NCBI GenBank assembly: GCA_009698975.1
Contig: WLPB01000057.1
Coordinates: 1-6,994, forward strand
DNA: 6,994 nucleotides
Direction of reading: 5' to 3'
From: Actinomycetota bacterium
GTDB taxonomy: Bacteria; Actinomycetota; Actinomycetes; Nanopelagicales; Nanopelagicaceae
Positions within the stretch are counted from its first letter, which is position 1, and each line of letters starts with the position of its first letter. The translations under genes were made by a program, and so were the position numbers. Shown here piece by piece: positions 1-5,449 of this stretch. The notes under the pieces are model-generated. The model saw only the letters and a list, made by a program, of their open reading frames with translations. It was not told the DNA's origin and ran no database searches.

Positions 1-2
1 AC

Positions 3-614
3 TATCGCTGCTCTCTATACAAAAGAGTAGAAATGCGAGAGAGCGAGCGAGTGAAATTAGCTCGCTCTCTCCATGATGGAATAGCTCAAGATTTGGTAGG
101 GGTTTCCTATCGTCTGCAATCTTTACTCGCTCTCGAGAGCACTCCCCTACAGATGCGTTCCACTCTCCGTGAGGCGATCTTTGATATCGATGCGCTCTCG
201 CTCAAGGTGCGAGATGAGATTTATGCCCTGCGTAATTCGCCGGAGGTAATCACTCTTACAGAACTCCACAGCAATCTTTCGAGACTACCTGAGGGGATTG
301 CAATCGCTTTTCAATCAGAGATTGCACCTGAGCATTTGATCCAAAGCGAACTACTCACCATCTTCACAGAGTTGATCCGTAACGCTCGGACCCATGCTGG
401 GGCTACCCGAATTGAAATCAGCTTGGAGTCGGTCAATGATCGGTACAGATGCGTGGTGCGCGATAACGGATCGGGAGAGATCTCAGTACGTGATGGACGC
501 TACGGATTAATTGGAATCCAAGAGCTTCTCTTAGAAATTGGGGGTGAGCTCTCTATTGAGTCAGAGGGGTTAAGACGATTAACTCTGATATTTCCGAATC
601 CTCAATTCTTGTAA
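3..614 (+). CDS. Sensor histidine kinase, NarL/DesK type (5' end cut by the window)
   Basis: This is the catalytic part of a two-component histidine kinase that autophosphorylates and passes the phosphate to the response regulator that follows. The frame is open to the window edge. There is an ATG at 33, but it falls within the predicted dimerisation helix and has no Shine-Dalgarno, so the true start and any sensor or membrane domain probably lie upstream. Numbering from that ATG, the HisKA_3 phospho-acceptor motif is SLHDGIAQDL with His14. The HATPase_c domain follows, with N box ELIRNARTHA (Glu113, Asn117, His121), G1 box DNGSG (144-148) and G2-like GLIGI (158-162). The C-terminus overlaps the regulator reading frame, indicating co-translation. 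The ligand cannot be inferred because the sensor region is missing. The family call is secure; the gene boundary at the 5' end is not. Confidence 0.9.
   Translation, partial: YRCSLYKRVEMRESERVKLARSLHDGIAQDLVGVSYRLQSLLALESTPLQMRSTLREAIFDIDALSLKVRDEIYALRNSPEVITLTELHSNLSRLPEGIAIAFQSEIAPEHLIQSELLTIFTELIRNARTHAGATRIEISLESVNDRYRCVVRDNGSGEISVRDGRYGLIGIQELLLEIGGELSIESEGLRRLTLIFPNPQFL
37..71. repeat. Perfect 12-bp inverted repeat inside the histidine kinase gene
   Basis: GAGAGAGCGAGC at 37-48 is matched exactly by its reverse complement GCTCGCTCTCTC at 60-71, with an 11-base loop. It encodes the residues just before the phospho-acceptor His of the kinase. In mRNA it would form a stable GC-rich hairpin. 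It may be a by-product of Glu/Arg and Ala/Arg/Ser codon choice in the HisKA_3 helix; no T-run follows, so it is not a terminator. Confidence 0.6.
564..569 (+). promoter_or_regulatory. Putative ribosome binding site for the response regulator (ATT start)
   Basis: GAGGGG at 564-569 lies 8 bases before the ATT at 578, within the end of the kinase gene. It is the only Shine-Dalgarno-like purine run placed to serve the response regulator, and it is the main reason for preferring ATT 578 over the later ATT codons at 590 and 605. Its use is inference. Confidence 0.4.
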
Positions 615-1219
615 TCGATGACCATGAAGTCGTCCGCAGCGGCCTCATCTCTGCCCTCGAATCTTCGGGTGCTTCGCGCCTGACTCAATCCTCCAGCTTT
701 GCAGAGGCATCAGCGAGGCTTTCATCTGAGAGTTTTGATCTCGCAATCATCGATCAGCATCTTGGCGACGGCAATGGCCTTGATTTAGCTCTTCTCGCAC
801 CTCTCTCCAATCCCGACTGCAAATTAGCTTTATTAACTCTCGAAGAAGAGTGGCAGTTGATAGAGCAATCACGAGCGATGGGTTTTCAGGCATTCATCTC
901 AAAGCGATGTGAGCTTCAGGAGATTACGGAGACGGTGAAACTCGTTCTTGCCGGTAGAGATTTCTTTTACCTCAGAGTCCCCCAGATTTCACGTGATCGC
1001 AAGCCCTCCGAGAAGAAGTCATTTAAATTAACGAAGACGGAGTTATCAATTCTTTCGGATTTAGCGGATGGCTCATCAACGAGAGAGATTGCGGCTCAAC
1101 GATGTAATTCTGAGGCGACGATTAAGACCCATCTGACTTCCATCTATAGAAAACTTGGAGCGCGTAACCGAATTGAAGCTCTGATTATCGCCCGAGACTT
1201 TAATGTGAGGAACTTCTAA
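578..1219 (+). CDS. NarL/LuxR-family response regulator (probable ATT start)
   Basis: This DNA-binding transcription regulator is the likely partner of the kinase it overlaps. The frame is open from 560 (after TGA 557-559) to TAA at 1217-1219. From ATT 578 the product is about 213 residues, normal for the family. A complete receiver domain is visible: acidic pair Asp14-Asp15 in ILVIDDHEVV, phospho-acceptor Asp59 in AIIDQHLGDGNGL, Thr87 in LALLT and Lys109 in FISK. The LuxR-type HTH spans about 150-208 (LTKTELSIL... REIAAQRCNSEATIKTHLTS). No ATG, GTG or TTG occurs in frame before the receiver domain; the first standard candidate, TTG at 857, would delete most of it, including the phosphorylation site. 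ATT 590 (giving MSESSILVIDD) is an alternative start, as is a sequencing or strain-specific start-codon change. Its end overlaps the convergent pimB gene by 4 bp. The family is certain; the start is not. Confidence 0.85.
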   Translation: MNSDISESSILVIDDHEVVRSGLISALESSGASRLTQSSSFAEASARLSSESFDLAIIDQHLGDGNGLDLALLAPLSNPDCKLALLTLEEEWQLIEQSRAMGFQAFISKRCELQEITETVKLVLAGRDFFYLRVPQISRDRKPSEKKSFKLTKTELSILSDLADGSSTREIAAQRCNSEATIKTHLTSIYRKLGARNRIEALIIARDFNVRNF

Positions 1220-2370
1220 ATTCCCAATAGTTTATTGAGTTCACTCGACCAACGTTTCCACTCCCACTCCTGCGTAATCCAGGTGCGCCCACGTTCGCCC
1301 ATCGACTTTGCGCGCGCCGGATCATCGAGCAAAATCTTTATCACTCGTGCGACCTCTGGTGCAGATCGGCCATCAACTGCAAAGCCAGTCTCGCCCTCAA
1401 TCAGTGCATCTGGAGCTCCACCGGCAATGCCACCCACAATAGGAAGGCCACAGGCACTCGCCTCGAGATAAACAATTCCAAGCCCTTCAACTTCAAGACC
1501 TGCCAAACGCGATCGACTGGGCATCGCAAAAATTTCGCCTAGAGAAATTAGTCGCGGCAACTCTTGATAGCGCGCTCGTCCAAGGAAGGAGATGTGGTCT
1601 AAGACTCCCAATTGAATTGCACGTTTATGAATGTATTCAAGATGTGGACCCACGCCAATAATAAGAAGATGCACGTCAGGATGGTTCTTGAGAATTTCAG
1701 GCAGTGCCTCAACTAACGTGTCCTGACCTTTTCTATGAACGAGTCGACCAACACTGACAATCAGACGTTTGCCATTGAGGTCGAGTTCACTTCTTAACTC
1801 AGCAATATTCTCCTGCGGTGCGAAATGCGTGGTATCAATTCCTGGCGCAATCCTTACCATCGCCGACGCTGCCTGCTTTGAGAGAGAACGAGATATTGCG
1901 CTACGGGTGAACTCTCCCAAGTAGGTCAACGTGTCAACGTCATTACCTATTCTCTTGAGCGCCCATGTAAATGGCCAAATCTTTGCCCACCAGACTTCAT
2001 GCCCATGTGTGAGCGCAACTATCTTGGTGATGCCTGCCTTGCGAATACCTTTCGAGAGCAGCCCGAGCGGAGCTGCCGCACCAAAGAGGGCAATTGTTAG
2101 CTGACGCTCGCGCACCAGTCTTTGCACGGCACGTGCCACGCGAGGAGTAGGAAGCAATATCTTTGATCTATCTCTGATTACTTCAACGCCAAAATCATCT
2201 AGCCATTTGCGGTCATAGGCTTCGCTATCTCGCTGGTACGAGGTGTAGACAATGACAGAGCCTCGAGGAGTGCGCTCAAGTAAGCCGATGACAAAGGTTT
2301 CTATCCCACCCGCGCGTGGGCCGAAGTCATTGGTAATACAGATAATTTTCTGGTGTGGCGTTGAGCCCAT
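1216..2370 (-). CDS. pimB: GDP-mannose-dependent glycosyltransferase, PimB' type (GT4)
   Basis: This is a GT-B fold, retaining glycosyltransferase. PimB' adds the second mannose from GDP-mannose to phosphatidylinositol monomannoside at the inner face of the membrane, toward PIMs and lipoglycans. The 384-residue length fits the family. Visible features are an N-terminal ITNDFGPRAGGIETF (12-26) with the glycine-rich acceptor loop, FGAAAPLGLL (96-105), THGHEV (121-126), the donor-site basic pair Arg209 and Lys214 in GRLVHRKGQDTL, and the EX7E motif EGLGIVYLE (Glu295, Glu303). The stretches FGAAAPL, THGHEVGW-like, RLVxRKGQDTL and VEGLGIVxLEAS match mycobacterial PimB' (Rv2188c) from memory. ATG 2370 overlaps the TAA of the upstream NlpC/P60 gene by one base (TAATG), indicating translational coupling. 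An NlpC/P60 gene also lies near pimB' in mycobacteria and corynebacteria. Acceptor specificity could differ in this organism. Confidence 0.88.
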   Translation of the reverse strand: MGSTPHQKIICITNDFGPRAGGIETFVIGLLERTPRGSVIVYTSYQRDSEAYDRKWLDDFGVEVIRDRSKILLPTPRVARAVQRLVRERQLTIALFGAAAPLGLLSKGIRKAGITKIVALTHGHEVWWAKIWPFTWALKRIGNDVDTLTYLGEFTRSAISRSLSKQAASAMVRIAPGIDTTHFAPQENIAELRSELDLNGKRLIVSVGRLVHRKGQDTLVEALPEILKNHPDVHLLIIGVGPHLEYIHKRAIQLGVLDHISFLGRARYQELPRLISLGEIFAMPSRSRLAGLEVEGLGIVYLEASACGLPIVGGIAGGAPDALIEGETGFAVDGRSAPEVARVIKILLDDPARAKSMGERGRTWITQEWEWKRWSSELNKLLGI

Positions 2371-3374
2371 TAGAAGCGACGTATCGCAACCAATCTCTTT
2401 GAGCCAAGTGATCCTGCAGATGCAATCTTCACACGGGAGCCAGAACGTGGCGCATGCACCATCTTTCCATTTCCGATGTAAATACCGACATGTGATACCG
2501 GGCTTCCGAAGAAGAGTAAATCTCCAGGTTGCTTCTTACTGAAAGGAATGGATTTACCCATTCTAGATTGCGCGGCAGATGAATGCGGAAGGTTCACTCC
2601 TGCGCTCTGATAGGCACGCATCGTCAACCCTGAACAATCCCAATACTTCATTCCATCAGCGCCGAAGATATAGCGATCTCCAATTTGCTTAAAGGCAAAC
2701 TTCAGTGCCAGGCCAGCGCGCCCAGAAACTGCAATCTTCTTGGCCGCCGCGATTGAACTCGCTTGATCTGCATCTTCCTCTGCTTCTGCTAACTTCCTTA
2801 AACGCTCTCTATCTTCGCGCTTTAACTGTGAGAGAAGCTTCTCTGCCTTTGCTAGCTTTCCTTTTGCAATTGCACTCTGCTTTGCCAATTTAACTTGCAG
2901 CGCTTTAACCTGCGCCAGACGGTCTTCAATGGTGAGTGAGGTCGCATTGAGTCTCTGAGTTGCGCTTTGAAACTTGCGCAAAGCGACGGACTTCTGGCGG
3001 GTAATCGCTTCAAGGGAACCGGCAGATGAGAGGTAGAGCGATGGATCGCTTGAGAAGAGCAGCTCCATCCCTTGCCCGAGCGAGCCAGACTTGTATTGGT
3101 TGACCGCGATGACTCCCAGTGAGCGCGAAATCTCGCTGACCTGTCGACCTTGGATTTCGGCCTGGCTCTGAATGCCGGTCAGGCTTCGCTGGAGAGCGGC
3201 TAACTTCACCTTCGCCTCTTGAGCTCCCTCTGCAGCAGCCGTTGCCTCTTCTTCTAGAGCTCGCACCTGCGCTGAAATCTGAGCAAGAGTCGGCGCACCG
3301 TGGGCAGCAGGCGCGCTCATGAGGGCAGCGGCTATAGCTGCCACACTCATCGAGGCGACCAGTTTCGACTTCAT
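2370..3374 (-). CDS. Secreted NlpC/P60 peptidoglycan endopeptidase with coiled-coil N-terminus
   Basis: This is a cell-wall hydrolase, expected to cut D-Glu to diaminopimelate bonds in peptidoglycan stem peptides outside the membrane. Residues 1-26 are a Sec signal peptide with likely cleavage after AHG. Residues about 28-215 are Ala/Lys/Glu/Gln-rich coiled coil, as in the regulatory halves of RipA/PcsB-type hydrolases. The NlpC/P60 domain occupies about 220-334: catalytic Cys247 in YWDCSGLTMRAY, His295 in VSHVGIYIG and third residue His307 in MVHAPRSG. All three catalytic positions are present, so the enzyme should be active once the coiled coil is displaced. ATG 3374 is the only possible start, because an in-frame stop lies at 3387-3389. 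It has no Shine-Dalgarno, but a TANNNT box sits 8 bases upstream. It is the first gene of a two-gene operon with pimB. Confidence 0.93.
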   Translation of the reverse strand: MKSKLVASMSVAAIAAALMSAPAAHGAPTLAQISAQVRALEEEATAAAEGAQEAKVKLAALQRSLTGIQSQAEIQGRQVSEISRSLGVIAVNQYKSGSLGQGMELLFSSDPSLYLSSAGSLEAITRQKSVALRKFQSATQRLNATSLTIEDRLAQVKALQVKLAKQSAIAKGKLAKAEKLLSQLKREDRERLRKLAEAEEDADQASSIAAAKKIAVSGRAGLALKFAFKQIGDRYIFGADGMKYWDCSGLTMRAYQSAGVNLPHSSAAQSRMGKSIPFSKKQPGDLLFFGSPVSHVGIYIGNGKMVHAPRSGSRVKIASAGSLGSKRLVAIRRF

Positions 3375-3382
3375 AGTTGGAA

Positions 3383-3412
3383 AGGCTAACCAAGGTTAAG
3401 AGGCAATCTCAA
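3383..3412 (-). promoter_or_regulatory. Putative promoter of the NlpC/P60-pimB operon
   Basis: On the minus strand, TTGAGA (3412-3407) matches the -35 consensus at five of six bases. After 18 bases comes TAGCCT (3388-3383), a TANNNT -10. This lies 8 bases before the ATG, so the transcript would start at or next to the start codon, in keeping with the absence of a Shine-Dalgarno. Pattern-based prediction only. Confidence 0.4.
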
Positions 3413-3429
3413 CTTTAAACCACGCTCAT

Positions 3430-3435
3430 GGGGAG
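3430..3435 (+). promoter_or_regulatory. Shine-Dalgarno-like site supporting the GTG start of the reductase gene
   Basis: GGGGAG at 3430-3435 is 10 bases before GTG 3446. The earlier in-frame ATG at 3428 has no purine run in front of it and overlaps this site. This is why GTG 3446 is chosen; it is not proof. Confidence 0.4.
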
Positions 3436-3445
3436 AAAAAAGGCT

Positions 3446-3997
3446 GTGAATCTCACCTATTCTTCCCACATGAGCGTCATTGCGACATTAAATGTAGGTC
3501 GAAATGGCGCTACGAGTAAGGACGGTCGTTCTGAAGCAATCTCATCTTCGGCCGATCGTCAGCGCTTTTTAGCTCTTCACCGAAGCGCCGGTTCTTTTCT
3601 AGTGGGGCGCAATAGCTATGTAGCAGAGAGATATTCCTCCCCTAATACACAGATTTTCATTCTCTCAAAGAGTGGTCTGCCAATCTCTGGCGCATCGGAG
3701 AATGTCACAATTATTGCAGCTCCATCACTGATCGAAAGCGCCAGAGAGATTTACGAAAAGGGAACGCACCCGATTGTTGTAGAAGCGGGCATCTCTCTCT
3801 TGGTACCACTTATTGAATCTGGATGCATCGAAGAGCTCGAACTCTCAATATCTCCGATAGATGGGGATGATCATTTTATTGATGTCGAAACGATTCTCGC
3901 GCACTTTCAGATTATTGACGATACTCACATCGATGGAACGAGACTCTTAAAATGCAGATATCAGGGCGACTCCGCTTACCGCAAAAATAATTCCTAA
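3446..3997 (+). CDS. RibD C-terminal-domain (DHFR-fold) reductase family protein
   Basis: This is a stand-alone NADPH-dependent reductase domain of the RibD_C fold, the fold of the pyrimidine reductase in riboflavin synthesis and of some dihydrofolate reductase-like proteins. It is 183 residues from GTG 3446 (189 from ATG 3428; ATG 3470 is also possible but would remove part of the first beta strand). Numbering from ATG 3428, family features are HMSVIATLNVGRNGATS (14-30), VGRNSYVAERYS (59-70; compare the usual VGxxTVRAExY), and VVEAGISLLVPLIESGCIEELELSISP (117-143), which corresponds to the EGG-type NADP-binding loop and the (D/E)E strand. The usual EGG is EAG here. No deaminase domain is attached, so it would act only on a deaminated substrate, or on something else. 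It is divergent from the NlpC/P60 gene and overlaps the EamA gene tail-to-tail by 51 bp. Substrate is unassigned. Confidence 0.75.
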   Translation: MNLTYSSHMSVIATLNVGRNGATSKDGRSEAISSSADRQRFLALHRSAGSFLVGRNSYVAERYSSPNTQIFILSKSGLPISGASENVTIIAAPSLIESAREIYEKGTHPIVVEAGISLLVPLIESGCIEELELSISPIDGDDHFIDVETILAHFQIIDDTHIDGTRLLKCRYQGDSAYRKNNS

Positions 3998-4789
3998 GTA
4001 TTGAACTTTATGAAGTCGCTCTTTGAGAAATATAAATGCGAGTACCGCGGTAGCAATTGGATAGAGCGATCCGAGCACCATTGCTAGCGATACTAAACCT
4101 TTAGTAGTTGCCACTCCCAACAGAAGGTTAGCTGCAAAATCTGATACGCCGATAGCAATCAAGAGCGGAAGATTCCGAGGACCGACCCCACCGAAGTTTC
4201 CTCGACGAATAAAGAAGGCAAGAGTTATCGGTAGGGTTGCTGCGCGCATTGCCACCATCGTAAGAAGTGAACTCTGCTCAGATCCAATACTCATAAAGAT
4301 CAGCGCGGTACCAAAGCCAGTAGCTGCGCCGAGAGCGAGCAAGAGAGGGCGCAATGGAAGTCCTTGCGAAAACTCTGGACCGCTTGCGAGAAAGCCACCA
4401 AAGATAGCAATAATCACTCCGATCATCACTGGAGTTGAGAGCTTCTCGCCGCCAATAGTCAGTGCAAATACCAATGGAAGAAGCACACTGAGAGAGCTAA
4501 TCGGTGAGACCACACCCATCCGGCCGCTAGCAAGTCCAGAGTACAAACAGATCAAACCTGCATAACCAAAGAGACCTGCGAGAGCGCCATTGATGAGATA
4601 GCCATCGCTGGCAAGTGTGGGCGCAATCCATCCAGCAGTAATTACGACCAGCACTATTCCGGTTATAAGGCCAAAGATTTGATTTATTCCGAGAACGACC
4701 ATCGTTGGAAAGCGCTTGCTGAGATTGCCGGCGTGATAATCAGCACTTCCCCAGAGCAGACTTGAGGCGAGAGCCAATAATGATGCCAT
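3947..4789 (-). CDS. EamA/DMT-superfamily permease
   Basis: This is an inner-membrane drug/metabolite transporter-type protein of 280 residues with about ten hydrophobic segments in two EamA repeats. The first repeat is at about 1-137 and starts with LLALASSLLWGSADY. The second is at about 146-280 and ends in SLYPIATAVLAFIFLKERLHKVQYLGIIFAVSGVALIS, the hallmark EamA pattern (YP..T..LA...L.ER......G......G). The substrate cannot be told from the sequence; relatives export amino acids or metabolites. ATG 4789 is the only upstream start, since an in-frame TAG is at 4799-4801. GGGGAG lies directly against it with no spacing, too close for a Shine-Dalgarno, while a TANNNT box 6 bases upstream suggests a leaderless transcript; TTG at codon 5 is a less likely alternative. 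Its C-terminal 16 codons and stop overlap the convergent reductase gene. Confidence 0.9.
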   Translation of the reverse strand: MASLLALASSLLWGSADYHAGNLSKRFPTMVVLGINQIFGLITGIVLVVITAGWIAPTLASDGYLINGALAGLFGYAGLICLYSGLASGRMGVVSPISSLSVLLPLVFALTIGGEKLSTPVMIGVIIAIFGGFLASGPEFSQGLPLRPLLLALGAATGFGTALIFMSIGSEQSSLLTMVAMRAATLPITLAFFIRRGNFGGVGPRNLPLLIAIGVSDFAANLLLGVATTKGLVSLAMVLGSLYPIATAVLAFIFLKERLHKVQYLGIIFAVSGVALISAF

Positions 4790-4795
4790 CTCCCC

Positions 4796-4801
4796 AGCCT
4801 A
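4796..4801 (-). promoter_or_regulatory. Putative -10 box of a leaderless promoter for the EamA gene
   Basis: TAGGCT on the minus strand (4801-4796) ends 6 bases before ATG 4789, the spacing expected if transcription starts at the start codon. No convincing -35 is visible. Its arrangement mirrors that of the divergent DUF3000 gene in the same 72-bp gap. Confidence 0.35.
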
Positions 4802-4849
4802 CATGTTGGCCTATCACTGGAGCCTCCCACTTATTGGCGACATCAACTT

Positions 4850-4855
4850 TAGAAT
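4850..4855 (+). promoter_or_regulatory. Putative -10 box of a leaderless promoter for DUF3000-rnd
   Basis: TAGAAT (five of six matches to TATAAT) ends 6 bases before GTG 4862. The region in front of the GTG has no Shine-Dalgarno, and an in-frame TAG sits at 4856-4858, so the GTG is the first possible start. Together these indicate a transcript whose first base is at or next to the start codon. No clear -35 is visible. Confidence 0.6.
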
Positions 4856-4861
4856 TAGATA

Positions 4862-5449
4862 GTGACTCCTCGCCCATTCTCCTTTGACTCCATGATTGCG
4901 TTGCTCCGTGATTTCACTCCACGGCCAGAGATTGAGTTAGAGGAAGTTCCAGCCCCACAAAAACTTGCACAGTATTCATTTGCATTTACAGCCGACCTCA
5001 GCAATGGACTACCTGGTGATTCAGAGAGCGAATTGGCTTCTGGACGCTTTGTTATTCTGCACGAACCTGGTGGCCAAGATACCTGGGAGGGTGAGTATCG
5101 CTGCGTCACTTTCCTCCGAGCTACCGTTGACTCTCAGATGCAAGAAGATCCGCTCCTTCCAGAAGTCGGATGGAATTGGTTTCTCGATAGCCTTCAAGAA
5201 ACGGACGCGCTTTACAACGCACCTTCCGGAACTGTCACGCGCGTCTCCAGTGCATCTTTTGGAAAATTGAGTTCCCGGCATGATGAGTCAGAGATTGAAA
5301 TCCGTGCGTCATGGTCGCCAATACTTACAAGTGCGCACGAACTTATTCCGCATGTGCAGGCTTGGTGCAATTTCCTTAGCGAGGTCGCTGGCCTTCCTCC
5401 GCTAGAAGAAGGCGTCTCTTCCATTCACGCCGCTCGTAACCGTGGCTGA
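4862..5449 (+). CDS. DUF3000 family protein
   Basis: This is a conserved actinobacterial protein of unknown function, 195 residues, the usual length for the family. It has no signal peptide or membrane segment, so it should be cytoplasmic. Conserved blocks are RPEIELEEVPAPQKLA (21-36), GRFVILHEPGGQDTWEGEYRCVTFLRA (61-87), DPLLPEVGWNWF (96-107), SGTVTRVSSASFGKL (122-136), EIEIRASW (144-151) and WCNFLSEVAGLPP (168-180). These match streptomycete and mycobacterial members as I recall them. The start is GTG with a well-placed -10 and no Shine-Dalgarno, so it is probably translated from a leaderless mRNA. It overlaps the RNase D gene by 8 bp, a pairing also seen in mycobacteria (Rv2680-Rv2681), which suggests a shared role or a need for fixed stoichiometry. 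No catalytic motif is evident to me. Confidence 0.9.
   Translation: MTPRPFSFDSMIALLRDFTPRPEIELEEVPAPQKLAQYSFAFTADLSNGLPGDSESELASGRFVILHEPGGQDTWEGEYRCVTFLRATVDSQMQEDPLLPEVGWNWFLDSLQETDALYNAPSGTVTRVSSASFGKLSSRHDESEIEIRASWSPILTSAHELIPHVQAWCNFLSEVAGLPPLEEGVSSIHAARNRG

Noticed and set aside
560..614. Kinase-regulator fusion by -1 ribosomal frameshifting
   Set aside because: The regulator frame is -1 relative to the kinase and overlaps it, but no X XXY YYZ slippery heptamer is present in the overlap; internal initiation is simpler.
857..1219. Response regulator starting at TTG 857 as a short 120-residue protein
   Set aside because: The same frame upstream encodes a full receiver domain with DD, phospho-acceptor Asp and Thr, so 857 is an internal codon.
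1200..1240. Rho-independent terminator between the regulator and pimB
   Set aside because: Only a 4-bp GGAA/TTCC pairing is present, with no GC-rich stem or T-run.
2252..2542. Plus-strand open frame opposite the pimB/NlpC junction
   Set aside because: It lies wholly antisense to two well-supported genes, has no family resemblance and no ribosome binding site.
3010..3393. Minus-strand open frame over the NlpC/P60 signal peptide region
   Set aside because: It is an out-of-frame shadow of the hydrolase gene, whose frame carries the signal peptide and coiled coil; the Cys/Arg-rich translation looks non-coding.
4965..5424. Several open frames on both strands across DUF3000
   Set aside because: All are shadows; the DUF3000 frame carries the conserved family blocks.
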